Part shown: positions 1 through 7,627 of the stretch, in pieces | Position numbering within the stretch: the stretch's first letter is position 1 | How the letters are laid out: each line of letters begins with the position of its first letter | Assembly (NCBI RefSeq): GCF_021730305.1 | Contig: NZ_CP032674.1 | Coordinates: 1,721,001 to 1,785,000, forward strand | Source of the DNA: Xanthobacter sp. YC-JY1 | GTDB taxonomy: Bacteria > Pseudomonadota > Alphaproteobacteria > Rhizobiales > Xanthobacteraceae | Reading direction: 5' to 3' | DNA length: 64,000 nucleotides | Position numbers and translations under genes: made by a program | The notes under the pieces: model-generated | Told to the model about the DNA's origin: nothing | Databases searched by the model: none | What the model saw: only the letters and a program-made list of their open reading frames with translations

Positions 1-287
1 AGGCCATCTGCGCCGTGCCCGGCGTGGACGGCGTGTTCATCGGCCCCGGCGATCTCTCGGCGGCGATCGGCTATCTGGGCGACCAGAACAACGAGCAGAT
101 TGTCACGCTCATCGAGGGGCTGATCGGCCGCATCGTGACCGCCGGCAACCGCGCTGGCATCCTCACCCCCAGCGAGCCGCTGGCCCGGCGCTACATCGCC
201 GCTGGCACCGTCTTCACCGCGGTGGGCTCCGACACCGGCCTCCTCGCCCGCAACGCCGAGGCGCTGGCGAAGCGCTTCCACGAGTAG
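1..287 (+). CDS. HpcH/HpaI-family aldolase, C-terminal part
   Basis: Only the last 95 or so residues are in the window; the reading frame is open to base 1, so the gene starts upstream. The stretch VDGVFIGPGDLSAAIGY is the family signature in which the aspartate and neighbouring residues close the active site of class II pyruvate aldolases such as HpaI and GarL. These enzymes cleave 4-hydroxy-2-oxo acids to pyruvate (or a related oxo acid) and an aldehyde, using a divalent metal. The end, with a SDTGLLARNAEAL segment, is also typical. The substrate cannot be told from this fragment. The gene is followed by a decayed strip, so it marks the left edge of that region. Confidence 0.85.
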   Translation, partial: AICAVPGVDGVFIGPGDLSAAIGYLGDQNNEQIVTLIEGLIGRIVTAGNRAGILTPSEPLARRYIAAGTVFTAVGSDTGLLARNAEALAKRFHE

Positions 288-295
288 GGCGCGCC

Positions 296-502
296 CTACA
301 CCGCCTTCCGGTAGAGCCCGGTGAGGATCACCATGTGTGACAGCAGCGGCTGCGGCGCCGCGCGCATGCGCGTGCCGAGCCCCTCCATCAGCCGCTCGGC
401 GAACAGCGCGCGGAAGGCGGCATCGCAAGTGCCGTCGAGGGCGGCCAGCAGCGCCTCTTGAAGCCCGGGATGGGCTTCGATCAACGCGATGACCCGCCGA
501 AC
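296..502 (-). pseudogene. Unrecognised protein-like fragment
   Basis: An open frame of about 68 residues (core: RRVIALIEAHPGLQEALLAA) without a convincing start codon or ribosome binding site. A stop codon lies directly upstream in frame at 503-505. It looks like the C-terminal part of a helical protein rather than a complete gene. It sits tail to tail with the aldolase gene, 8 bases away. I do not recognise the family. It is listed because it is one of several gene fragments in this strip. Confidence 0.25.
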
Positions 503-514
503 CTAATCACAAGC

Positions 515-622
515 TCACCGGCCCTTCCTCAGCCTCACGCCCGGCCCCTCGCCGTTCTCCGCAACGAAGATCACGCCGGCGGATTCGAGGGCGGCGCGGA
601 TCGCGGCACCGCCCGCGCCGTG
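515..622 (-). pseudogene. Remnant of a small XRE-type HTH regulator (C-terminal tail)
   Basis: Reading the minus strand gives a 36-residue tail containing IRAALESAGVIFVAENGEG followed by PGVRLRKGR and a stop. This is the characteristic end of the short helix-turn-helix regulators (about 70-100 aa) common in Rhizobiales. The helix-turn-helix part is absent: upstream of about 622 the frame stays open but shows no family resemblance. Such regulators often accompany toxin genes or integrated elements, which fits the nearby DUF4411 and integrase fragments. The family call rests on recall of the motif and was not checked by search. Confidence 0.5.
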
Positions 623-1416
623 TGAAACTTGAGCCGTGGTAGACGCAGCGAGATACCGCAACCTAAAGCAGAGCAGCAAGAGCCGGGCGCACATGCGGGG
701 GAATGGCGCCCGGCCCTTTCCGTCTGGCTGAACGGAGCGTCAGGGCAGACGTGTGTTTCTAGCAGAAGCCCCGCATCGGAATACCCCTCAAATGAGGGAG
801 AGCCGGACGATCTGACACCAAACCGCCCGGCTTCTTGTACGCCCCTGTCAGGGCGATGATGGGGGCGAATGCCTCCTGCTACCACGGTCGCGTCCATTTC
901 CCTCCAAAATCGGAAAGACTTCCGAGGGGTTATAACGAAAGGCGGGATATTCAATCGGTTGAAGTGGTTGTATGCGTCAGTTGTCAAACGCAGAGAGCAG
1001 AAGAATGGGCGGGCCAGGAGCAGGAGTGTCCGCCGAAATGCGGGGCCTAGAAGCCGGGCGGATGGGGCGGCCTGAGCGGGTCCTCAGTGCCCTAATCATC
1101 CTGATCTTCATTCTGACCCTGAGCGCCGGAGCAGCGCTGCTTTTTCACCAATACCGAGGTTTGCCCATGGGCGTCGAGACTGCGCCCGGCCACAGTGGTG
1201 GCCTCGCTTCCGACGAGACCTAGCTGGCGGGGAATTAGGCGTCAGTTCGGAGAGGGCGCGGCAGGCGCTTCTCGAGATTATTGAGGCTGGGGTCGCTCCA
1301 ACGCCGGCCGAGTAGCTTCAGGCCGCCTCCGCCTCGCGGCCCGCGCTCACCATGGCTTGCGCGCAGGCGGCGTAGGTTCTGCGGTGAAGATTGCCCGCAG
1401 AGATGGCGCGTCTGAA
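623..1416. other. Gene-poor strip with no supported complete gene
   Basis: About 800 bases with no gene I can support strongly. Short frames on both strands lack family signatures, and most have no ribosome binding site. One possible small membrane protein (972-1223) is listed separately at low confidence. Some protein-like stretches on the minus strand near 1235-1400 switch frames, which fits decayed coding sequence. I searched by eye for a copy of the tRNA-Thr 3' end, which would mark the far end of the integrated element, and found none. Confidence 0.4.
972..1223 (+). CDS. Possible small membrane protein
   Basis: An 83-codon frame whose middle part (after the Met-Gly-Arg-Pro-Glu-Arg stretch) is a clean hydrophobic segment, ALIILIFILTLSAGAALLF, able to span the membrane once. 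Internal ATG codons at 1005 and 1062 are alternative starts; none has a convincing Shine-Dalgarno sequence. The first 30 residues are glycine/arginine-rich and may be untranslated. It stands alone in a decayed strip. I do not recognise it, and it may be chance; the only support is the transmembrane segment. Confidence 0.2.
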   Translation: MRQLSNAESRRMGGPGAGVSAEMRGLEAGRMGRPERVLSALIILIFILTLSAGAALLFHQYRGLPMGVETAPGHSGGLASDET

Positions 1417-1892
1417 TTAGGGCCGACGCGCAGGTGCTTCGGCGTCTGGCCGCGAATTGAGCCTGCCCCTCCAGGCGGTTGAAAAGTCCAGCGTCCGTAC
1501 CATGGTAAAGCTATCGCACCATCGGACGCCGAAGTGATTGCATACATCCGGTATTCTTCGATTTGCCCGCCGGCACGTTGGCTTTGACACCTCGGAAGCC
1601 ACGACGTGCCGATCATGAGGCGCCGCCATTGCATATGCGATTAGGAATGGGTCTCGTCCAACTTCGATTAGCACAGTATCATCTAGATCACTCGCGTATC
1701 CTTCTGAAATTACTTGATGAAATAAAGAAATATCGACATCTTCTTCGAGCAATAGAGCGCTTCTATGTTCGCGAATCCTAAGCCAGTCCGCTAAATTATC
1801 TGCGCCGCCGGTCATTTCATCCATGATTTCTAAGGGGATCTTGAGCGCGCCAGCCTCTCCCATATGAACAATGACGTTGCCCCCAACTTCTA
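1417..1892 (-). pseudogene. DUF4411 family (PIN-like toxin) gene, N-terminus lost at the IS border
   Basis: The frame reads from the IS edge to a stop at 1417-1419 and keeps about 158 residues. It contains GEAGALKIPLEIMDE, then LIEVGRDPFLIAYAMAAP, then RANRRIPDVCNHFGVRWCD and a final LDFSTAW. This is the layout of DUF4411 proteins, which are PIN-like nuclease-fold proteins usually found beside an HTH or ImmA/IrrE-type partner and thought to be toxins. The first part, which should carry the initial catalytic aspartate, is missing and is not found on the other side of the IS. The fragment should therefore be non-functional. Base composition is lower in GC (1600-1900) than the surroundings, consistent with acquired DNA. 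The family call is from memory of the motif. Confidence 0.65.
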
Positions 1893-2828
1893 TCCAGCTT
1901 TGAGTTCGTTCTGGCGGTTGGATTTGCCCTTTCGGGCGTGCTGGGCGGCGGGGGCAGACGCGGAACCACTCATGTTGCGGAGCGTCTGATCCCGCCGCGG
2001 GTGGAACGTTGAGGCGAAGGCGCTTGGCGTCTGCCATCCGAGCTTCGAGTGCGGGCGGTCGGTGTTGTAATCGACCTGCCATCGGGCGAGGGCGGCCCTG
2101 GCTTGGGACAGGCTGGAGAACAGCGTCTCGTTCAACAGCTCGTCCCGCAGGCGGCCGTTGAAGCTCTCGATGAAGCCATTCTGCATCGGTTTGCCGGGCG
2201 CGATGTAGTGCCACTCGACCCGGGCCGCGTCGGTCCAGGCCAGAATGGCATTGGAGGTGAACTCGCTGCCATTGTCGCTGACGATCATCTTGGGCCGGCC
2301 GCGCTCTGCTAGAAGCCTGTCGAGTTCGCGAGCGACCCTGACCCCGGACAGCGACGTGTCCGCTACCAGCGCCAGGCACTCGCGAGTGCAGTCGTCCACG
2401 ATGGCCAGCATCCGGAAGCGCCGGCCATCGGTCATCTGGTCGGCGACGAAGTCGAGCGACCAGCGCTCGTTCGGTCGCAGCGGGATCATCATCGGCGCCC
2501 GCGTTCCGATGGCCCGCTTGCGACCACCGCGCTGGCGCACCATCAGCCGTTCCTCACGATAGAGCCGGAACAGCCGCTTGTGGTTGACCGTGAAACCCTC
2601 CCGCCTGAGCAGGACGTGGAGACGGCGATACCCGAACCGCCGCCGTTCCTGGGCGATGGCCTTCATCCGCTCACGCAGCAAAGCGTCATTCCCGCGCTTG
2701 GCTCTGTATCTCATGGTCATGCGGCAGAAGCCGGTGGCTTTACACGCCCGCCGTTCGCTCATCCCGTGATGCTCCACGAGATGGGCGACAGCTTTGCGCT
2801 CGGCAGCGGGCGTCACCACTTCTTTCCC
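1890..2828 (-). CDS. IS3-family transposase OrfB part (DDE integrase), made by -1 frameshift
   Basis: The catalytic half of the transposase. The coordinates start at the frameshift site because OrfB is expected as an OrfAB fusion. Visible parts are an HTH_21-like region ([19 protein letters not shown]) and then the rve integrase core. The first catalytic Asp is in WSLDFVADQ, the second in [11 protein letters not shown], and the Glu in [18 protein letters not shown], so the DDE triad is intact. The C-terminal end (RQNELKAG) is encoded by the inverted repeat and the stop codon lies in flanking DNA. No internal stops or frameshifts are seen beyond the programmed one. Confidence 0.92.
   Translation of the reverse strand, partial: GKEVVTPAAERKAVAHLVEHHGMSERRACKATGFCRMTMRYRAKRGNDALLRERMKAIAQERRRFGYRRLHVLLRREGFTVNHKRLFRLYREERLMVRQRGGRKRAIGTRAPMMIPLRPNERWSLDFVADQMTDGRRFRMLAIVDDCTRECLALVADTSLSGVRVARELDRLLAERGRPKMIVSDNGSEFTSNAILAWTDAARVEWHYIAPGKPMQNGFIESFNGRLRDELLNETLFSSLSQARAALARWQVDYNTDRPHSKLGWQTPSAFASTFHPRRDQTLRNMSGSASAPAAQHARKGKSNRQNELKAG
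1893..1915 (+). repeat. Left terminal inverted repeat of the IS
   Basis: A 23-base sequence that is the exact reverse complement of 3099-3121. Identity stops at 1916/3098, so 23 bp is the full perfect match. The stop codon of orfB (1890-1892) lies just outside this repeat and is provided by flanking DNA. Confidence 0.93.
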
Positions 2829-3079
2829 AGGAGATCCTTCAGCGCGACGTTGTCCCGCATGGCGTCGGCGAGCATTCGCTTCAGCTTGGCGTTCTCGTCC
2901 TCCAGCGCCCGCAGCCGCTTGGCCTCTGATATGTCCATCCCGCCGAAACGGGCCTTCCACTTGTAGATGCTGGCGTCGCTGACCCCGTGCTTCCGACACA
3001 GGTCCGAGACCGGCACCCCGGCCTCGTGCTCCTTCAGGATCCCGATGATCTGCTCCTCGGTGAACCGGCTGCGCCTCAT
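2813..3079 (-). CDS. IS3-family transposase OrfA (HTH protein)
   Basis: An 88-residue protein beginning [20 protein letters not shown], followed by [22 protein letters not shown], the helix-turn-helix that binds the IS ends. A leucine-zipper-like stretch ([20 protein letters not shown]) follows, used for multimerisation in IS3 elements. Start is ATG at 3079. The frame ends with GKKW and a TGA that overlaps the slippery heptamer region. Most ribosomes should make OrfA alone, and a minority shift -1 to make the OrfAB transposase. Confidence 0.92.
   Translation of the reverse strand: MRRSRFTEEQIIGILKEHEAGVPVSDLCRKHGVSDASIYKWKARFGGMDISEAKRLRALEDENAKLKRMLADAMRDNVALKDLLGKKW
2822..2828 (-). promoter_or_regulatory. 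Programmed -1 frameshift slippery heptamer GGGAAAG
   Basis: On the minus strand the OrfA frame reads G GGA AAG just before its stop, which is an X XXY YYZ heptamer. Slipping back one base places the ribosome in the OrfB frame (GGG AAA GAA GTG). OrfB has no other good start nearby, so this is the likely route to the full transposase. Confidence 0.8.
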
Positions 3080-3098
3080 GTTCTGGTCCTCTCATTGG

Positions 3099-3121
3099 GC
3101 CAGAACGAACTCAAAGCTGGA
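3099..3121 (-). repeat. Right terminal inverted repeat of the IS
   Basis: Exact reverse complement of the left repeat over 23 bases. It lies 20 bases upstream of the orfA start codon, so the IS promoter must lie in or close to this end. Confidence 0.93.
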
Positions 3122-3652
3122 TTAGCCAGGAGGGGCAACGTCAGTTGATCGGAGCCGACCGGCACTTTCATGTCGGCCCCGTGCCTCCATCTTTTTCAAC
3201 ACGGAGAGGACCTCCGCGGCGGTGATCTCCGAGATTGGGCGATTTCCAAGTTCCTCCCTGGCGAACCCCAACAGCCAAGCGACCTTGTCCAGCGTTGTGG
3301 CGGACCGATTTTCCTGAGCCAGCTTTTCCAGAAGCTCGTCGGCGATGAGATTGAACGTGTTCGCTGCCGCCGTCTGACGCGCAGCTTTCTCCGCCTTTGC
3401 CTTCGCGGCTGGATCGACGCCTGCCGCCAAAGCCGACTTTGCCGCGTCCCGTGCTTTTCGGGCGTCGGCGAGCCCAACTGCCGGGTAGGCGCCCAGCGCG
3501 AGCTGCTTCTGTTTGCCTTCGAAACGGTAAGCCAAGCGCCAAAGACGGCCGCCCGTGGGCGTGACCAGCAAGTGGAGGCCGCCTCCGTCAGACAACTTCA
3601 CGGGGCGCGGCTGGGGCTTTGCGGAACGAACGGCGACATCAGAAAGCGCCAT
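3122..3652 (-). pseudogene. Tyrosine integrase (P4/DUF4102 type), truncated at the IS
   Basis: Site-specific recombinase of an integrated element. The N-terminal DUF4102 arm-binding domain is present: MALSDVAVRSAKP, then GGGLHLLVTPTGGRLWRLAYR and LALGAYPAVGLADARKARD. It is followed by the start of the SAM-like core-binding domain (FNLIADELLEKLAQENRS). Similarity fades after GRLRST near 3142, and the whole catalytic domain with Arg-His-Arg-Tyr is missing, so it is inactive. The start at 3652 is chosen because MALSD matches family starts; an in-frame ATG at 3679 would run through the repeat cluster. The gene reads away from the 3' end of tRNA-Thr, the usual place for such an integrase. Its lost half was probably deleted together with the element's cargo. 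Confidence 0.85.
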
Positions 3653-3653
3653 A

Positions 3654-3726
3654 TTGTTGGCATCCAGACTTGTTGGCACCTGACGATGCCAACAATCATG
3701 CCAACAAATCCGCTGAATGCCAACAG
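3654..3726. repeat. Cluster of five TGCCAACA repeats upstream of the integrase
   Basis: Two copies on the minus strand (3654-3662 and 3670-3678) and three on the plus strand (3687-3695, 3699-3707, 3718-3726), all reading TGCCAACAA or TGCCAACAG. They fill the space between the integrase start and the tRNA. Short iterated sites of this kind next to an integrase are usually arm-type sites for the integrase or binding sites for its excisionase/repressor. The function here is inferred from position only. Confidence 0.7.
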
Positions 3727-3818
3727 CTGATGGCTTATGCCCACTAACGCCGACCTAGCGAAAAAACCTGTATCTGGGCCATTTTCTTTATGTCGGTGAA
3801 TGTCAGCTAAGGAGGAAA

Positions 3819-3893
<75 letters not shown>

Positions 3894-3952
3894 TCCGGCC
3901 CCATGCTCTAGCAGCGCCTCGAGGGCTGAACAAGCCGGGGGCGGGGGGAAAT

Positions 3953-3982
3953 GAAAACGGCCCCGCTTTGGGCGGAGCCGTT
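3953..3982 (-). terminator. Intrinsic terminator of the MHS transporter gene
   Basis: On the minus strand AACGGCTCCGC pairs with GCGGGGCCGTT across a short CCAAA loop, with one wobble pair, followed by TTTTC. It begins about 38 bases past the stop codon at 4020. Confidence 0.75.
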
Positions 3983-4019
3983 CGCTTGGGGGAGACGCGC
4001 GGCGGTGCCGCGCGCAACC

Positions 4020-5687
4020 TCAGTGCCAGTGATCGATGTTGCGATCCTTGGTCTCGGGCACGAACAGAAGACCGATGACGAAGGTCATCAGCGCGATCAC
4101 GATCGGGTACCAGAGGCCGTAATAGATGTCGCCGGTGGCGGCCACCATGGCGAAGGCGGTCGCCGGCAGAAGGCCGCCGAACCAGCCGTTGCCGATGTGG
4201 TAGGGCAGCGACATGGAGGTGTAGCGGATGCGGGCCGGGAACAGCTCGACCAGAGCTGCCGCGATCGGGCCGTACACCATGGTCACGAACAGCACGAGGA
4301 TGAAGAGCAGCCCGATCACCGCCGCCACCTGCGGGCGGAAGATGTCGAACGGATGCGCCATCTTCACCACGTCCTTGTTGGTCGCCGCCGCCGGATAACC
4401 CGCCGTCTGGAGCGCCGCGAGGGCGTTCTTGTTGAAGTCAGGCGTATAGGGGATCACGGTGTCGTTGATCTTCAGCTGCACCGGGGACCCGGCGGGGCCG
4501 GCCTCGGTCGAGTACTTCACCGAGGACTTCGCGAGGAAGTCGCGGGCGAGGTCGCAGGGCTGGGTGTAGATGCGGGTACCCACCGGGTTGAACAGGCTTC
4601 CGCAGTTCCCCGGATCGGACACCACCGTGACCCGGATGTTCTGGATCGCCTTTTCCAACGGCGGGTTGGCGTAGGTGGTGATCATGTTGAACAGCGGGAA
4701 GTAGCTCGCCGCGGCGATCAGGCAGCCGGCGAGGATGATGGGCTTGCGGCCGATCTTGTCGGACAGCCAGCCGAAGAACACGAAGAAGCCCGTGCCGAAC
4801 ACCAGCGACCACGCGATCAGCAGGTTCGAGGTGTAGCCATCGACCTTGAGGATCGATTGCAGGAAGAACAGGGCGTAGAACTGACCCGTGTACCAGACGA
4901 CGCCCTGACCGGCGACGAGGCCGAACAGCGCGATCAGCACGACCTTGAGGTTGCCCCACTTGGCGAAGGCCTCCGACAGCGGTGCCTTCGAGGTGGTGCC
5001 CTCTTCCTTCATCTTCTGGAAGGTCGGCGATTCTGAGAGCTGGAGACGAATCCAGACCGAGACGCCGAGCAGCGCGATGGAGACGAGGAACGGCACGCGC
5101 CAGCCCCACGCCGCGAAGTTCTGCTCGCCCACGATGGTGCGGGTGAACAGGATCACGATCAGCGACAGGAACAGGCCGAGGGTCGCCGTGGTCTGGATCC
5201 ACGAGGTGTAGAAGCCGCGGCGGCCGTGCGGGGCGTGCTCCGCCACATAGGTCGCGGCGCCGCCATACTCACCGCCGAGGGCGAGGCCCTGAAGCAGTCG
5301 CAGGCCGATCAGGATGATCGGAGCGGCGATGCCGATGGAGGCCGCGTTGGGCAGGATGCCGACGATGAAGGTCGACAGGCCCATGATGAGGATGGTGACG
5401 AGGAAGGTGTACTTGCGGCCGACGAGATCGCCGATGCGCCCGAACACGATGGCGCCGAAGGGGCGCACCAGAAAGCCGGCGGCGAAGGCCAGAAGCGCGA
5501 AGATATCGCGGGTGGCCGGCGGATAGGCCGAGAAGAACTGCGCGCCGATGATGGCCGCCAGCGAGCCGTACAGATAGAAATCGTACCACTCGAACACGGT
5601 GCCCAGGGACGAGGCGAAGATGACCTTCTTCTCCTCCCGGCTCATGGGGCGAGGCTTGGCTGCCGCCCCCGCTGTGGTCACGCTCAT
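4020..5687 (-). CDS. MHS-family (MFS) metabolite:H+ symporter
   Basis: An inner-membrane transporter of 555 residues. The first helix motif SSLGTVFEWYDFYLYG and the loop motif FGRIGDLVGRKYTF are hallmarks of the metabolite:H+ symporter family (ProP, ShiA, KgtP relatives), and a second copy of the loop motif is GWLSDKIGRKPII. Twelve hydrophobic segments are expected. Between the late helices there is an unusually long non-membrane loop (about residues 338-440, with CGSLFNPVG and a second Cys) that most family members lack. The start at 5687 is chosen because GGGAGGGATAGG lies upstream; the longer frame has no ribosome binding site. Substrate unknown. The gene stands alone with its own terminator. 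Confidence 0.85.
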   Translation of the reverse strand: MSVTTAGAAAKPRPMSREEKKVIFASSLGTVFEWYDFYLYGSLAAIIGAQFFSAYPPATRDIFALLAFAAGFLVRPFGAIVFGRIGDLVGRKYTFLVTILIMGLSTFIVGILPNAASIGIAAPIILIGLRLLQGLALGGEYGGAATYVAEHAPHGRRGFYTSWIQTTATLGLFLSLIVILFTRTIVGEQNFAAWGWRVPFLVSIALLGVSVWIRLQLSESPTFQKMKEEGTTSKAPLSEAFAKWGNLKVVLIALFGLVAGQGVVWYTGQFYALFFLQSILKVDGYTSNLLIAWSLVFGTGFFVFFGWLSDKIGRKPIILAGCLIAAASYFPLFNMITTYANPPLEKAIQNIRVTVVSDPGNCGSLFNPVGTRIYTQPCDLARDFLAKSSVKYSTEAGPAGSPVQLKINDTVIPYTPDFNKNALAALQTAGYPAAATNKDVVKMAHPFDIFRPQVAAVIGLLFILVLFVTMVYGPIAAALVELFPARIRYTSMSLPYHIGNGWFGGLLPATAFAMVAATGDIYYGLWYPIVIALMTFVIGLLFVPETKDRNIDHWH

Positions 5688-6016
5688 GGAACCTATCCCT
5701 CCCATCGCTTCGGGTTCCGCCGCCGGCGGATGTCGGACCCAACAGGTCCTGCGAGAGAGGGTCTTTTCGGCGCAAGCCCACAGCGCCGTGCGCACGCGGG
5801 AGTGCGACGGATCTCAGGGCGTTCCTCCGGTAGACCCTCTGGGTTCCGCGTCATTGTTGGCGCGCGGATATCCCGCAGGGCTGGGCGCGCACGGCGCGCC
5901 AAGCGGTATCATGGCGAAGGTGTGGCAGCCTTACGATTGGTCATTGGTCTTAGGTGCAAGGCGAAAAATGCATGCGCCGCAGCATGGCGGCATGCCTTTT
6001 GGCCGGCTTCCCTACG
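5688..6016. other. Intergenic region between the transporter gene and rlmB
   Basis: This 329-base stretch lies upstream of the transporter gene and downstream of rlmB (both minus strand). It must hold the transporter promoter. I see no RNA gene, strong hairpin with a U-run or family-like frame. A GC-rich run of GCGCGC-type repeats around 5860-5900 is the only notable texture. Confidence 0.4.
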
Positions 6017-6874
6017 TCAGCTCTTCTTCAGCGCGCGGCGGGCGATGCCGAGGGCGAGGGCGGCGGCATTGGAGACGTTGAGGCTCTTGATGGCGCCGGG
6101 CAGGTCGATGCGGGCCAGCACGTCGCACGTCTCGCGGGTGAGCTGGCGCAGGCCCTTGCCCTCGGCGCCCAGAACCAAAGCGAGGGGGGCACTCAGCCGG
6201 GTGTCCTCGATGTCCGCCGGCCCCTCGCTGTCGAGGCCGACGACCAGCATGCCGTTGTCCTTCAGCTCGGTCAGCGCCCGGGCGAGATTCTGCACGAGGC
6301 AGAAGGGCACATGCTCCAACCCGCCAGAGGCGCTCTTGGCCAGCACGCCGGTGGCCGCCGGGCTGTGGCGGGCGGTGGTGACGATGGCGCTGACCCCGAA
6401 GGCCGCCGCCGAGCGCACGATGGCGCCGACATTGTGCGGGTCGGTGATCTGGTCGAGCACGAGGACAAGCTCGCTCTGCGCGAGATCCTTGAGCGGGGGC
6501 GACCGCAGGTGGTCGACTTCCGCGAGGAGGCCCTGATGCACCGCGTCCGGTCCCAGCAGCTTGTCGATGTCGCCGGGGCGCACCACCTCGGGCGTGACCG
6601 GCGGGACGAGTCCCTCCTCGGCCAGGCGGTTGATGGCGTTCTCCGTCGCCATGAGCTTGCGGAAGCGCCGCTTCGGGTTGCCGATCGCCTCGGCGACCGT
6701 GTGCCAGCCATAGAGCAGCGCGACATCGTCGGCGCCGGCCCACGGCGGCGGCTTGCCGCCACCCTTGCCCTTGCGCGGGGGAAACGGCGCGCCGGATGGG
6801 CGCGGGCCGCCACGGCCGGCGAAGGGCGGGCGGGCGCCGGGGCGGCGCGGTTCGCGGGGCGGACGATCAGACAT
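6017..6874 (-). CDS. rlmB: 23S rRNA (guanosine-2'-O)-methyltransferase RlmB, SpoU/TrmH family
   Basis: SPOUT-fold methyltransferase, 285 aa, predicted to methylate the 2'-OH of a guanosine in the peptidyl-transferase region of 23S rRNA using SAM. The three SpoU motifs are present: LDQITDPHNVGAIVRSAAAF (about residues 140-160), LVLGAEGKGLRQLTR (about 232) and SLNVSNAAALALG (near the C-terminus). Together they form the knotted SAM site. A substrate-binding L30e-like region (GWHTVAEAIGNPKRRFRKL) precedes it. The first 45 residues are a basic Pro/Gly/Arg-rich tail, common in alphaproteobacterial versions. RlmB and TrmH-type relatives are close; the TVAEAIGNP start favours RlmB. It stands alone upstream of tRNA-Tyr on the other strand. 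Confidence 0.88.
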   Translation of the reverse strand: MSDRPPREPRRPGARPPFAGRGGPRPSGAPFPPRKGKGGGKPPPWAGADDVALLYGWHTVAEAIGNPKRRFRKLMATENAINRLAEEGLVPPVTPEVVRPGDIDKLLGPDAVHQGLLAEVDHLRSPPLKDLAQSELVLVLDQITDPHNVGAIVRSAAAFGVSAIVTTARHSPAATGVLAKSASGGLEHVPFCLVQNLARALTELKDNGMLVVGLDSEGPADIEDTRLSAPLALVLGAEGKGLRQLTRETCDVLARIDLPGAIKSLNVSNAAALALGIARRALKKS

Positions 6875-7174
6875 GCCGTGGCTTTGTCAGACACCGCCGC
6901 CGCGCGCAAGGGGCGTCGGAGCGCGGAGGGGCGTTTCGGTGCCGGTTGCGGCGGCACGCCGGGCCCGGCCGTCCACAGGGGCGGGGATCGAGGCGCCGGG
7001 CCGGGCGATTTCCGGTTGACTTCGGGACGGTGTTTTCACATAAACCCGGCCTCGGATGGCGATTTGAGTTCACGCTCTGCGTCACCTTCGGCCGCTGGCG
7101 CTTTCCTGCATCACCAGTCCGGCTCGAAGGCGTCCTGCTCCGGCAGGCAGGTCCGCGATGACGGGCGTCGTTAT
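6875..7174. other. Intergenic region between rlmB and tRNA-Tyr
   Basis: A 300-base divergent region that should hold the promoters of rlmB (minus) and of the tRNA-Tyr/tRNA-Gly unit (plus). The only lower-GC part is around 7020-7060 (ACGGTGTTTTCACATAAACC), a reasonable place for the tRNA promoter, but I cannot fix the boxes. No protein-like frame seen. Confidence 0.35.
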
Positions 7175-7259
7175 GGAGGGGTGCCCGAGTGGTTAAAGGG
7201 GACGGACTGTAAATCCGTTGGCTCTGCCTACGTTGGTTCAAATCCAACCCCCTCCACCA
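7175..7259 (+). tRNA. tRNA-Tyr(GUA)
   Basis: Class II tRNA with a long variable arm, 85 nt. Acceptor GGAGGGG pairs with CCCCTCC, the anticodon loop contains ACTGTAAAT with anticodon GTA, T arm is TTGGTTCAAATCCAA, discriminator A and encoded CCA (7257-7259). Next gene is tRNA-Gly 131 bases downstream on the same strand. Confidence 0.96.
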
Positions 7260-7390
7260 CCCGTCGTCGCAATGCGCTCTTAGGAGCGGGGCCGGTGTTC
7301 GCCGGCCCGCGGAAGCAGGAGGGAGCCGGCCCGTCCGGTCGCCCGCCACCTCTTCCGCGCTTTGAACCGGCATGCTAAGCCAGCCGGCAT

Positions 7391-7464
7391 GCGGGTGTAG
7401 CTCAATGGTAGAGCAGCAGCCTTCCAAGCTGAATACGAGGGTTCGATTCCCTTCACCCGCTCCA
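7391..7464 (+). tRNA. tRNA-Gly(UCC)
   Basis: Acceptor GCGGGTG pairs with CACCCGC, D arm GCTCAATGGTAGAGC, anticodon loop CTTCCAA with anticodon TCC, T arm GAGGGTTCGATTCCCTT, discriminator T and encoded CCA. It follows tRNA-Tyr, the same order as tyrU-glyT upstream of tufB in enterobacteria. Confidence 0.96.
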
Positions 7465-7627
7465 GCTTCGTCTTCTGAAATTTAGTCCGCGCCGCTCCAG
7501 CCGGCTCATGAGCGCCGATCGCCTCGGGCTCTGAGCGTTGGGTGCCGAGCCGCCGTCCGTGCGATTCGTCGGGGCGCGACCATGCCCGCGACACCGATGG
7601 CTCTGACCATTGCCCGCTCCAGACAGA

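Larger units (their letters stand above)
1893..3121 (-). mobile_element. IS3-family insertion sequence, complete, 1229 bp
   Basis: Bounded by perfect 23-bp inverted repeats (1893-1915 and 3099-3121) with ends reading TCCAGCTTTGAG inward. It carries two overlapping frames on the minus strand: orfA (HTH) and orfB (DDE integrase), joined by a GGGAAAG slippery heptamer. Length and gene plan fit the IS3 family; the OrfA sequence resembles the IS407 type. The flanks (TCTA on the left, TTAG on the right) do not form a convincing target duplication. Different truncated genes lie on the two sides: the DUF4411 toxin gene lacks its start and the integrase lacks its end. The element therefore sits at a deletion junction. 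All parts look intact, so it may still be active. Confidence 0.92.

Noticed and set aside
1230-1400. Two short protein-like stretches on the minus strand in different frames (ending REAEAA and PLRTDA)
   Set aside because: They need a frame switch, are under 35 residues and match no family I can name; could be decayed coding DNA but not supportable.
2829-3095. N-terminal extension of the OrfB frame giving a 401-residue protein
   Set aside because: This part is the shifted reading of orfA and has no protein-like pattern; the -1 frameshift explains the true OrfAB.
1889-3125. Target site duplication of the IS
   Set aside because: Flanks TCTA and TTAG share only a short TA/TAG-like resemblance; not enough to call a duplication.
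1-3818. A second copy of the tRNA-Thr 3' end as the far attachment site
   Set aside because: Looked for the acceptor/T-arm sequence by eye on both strands left of the integrase; none found, so no att pair is claimed.
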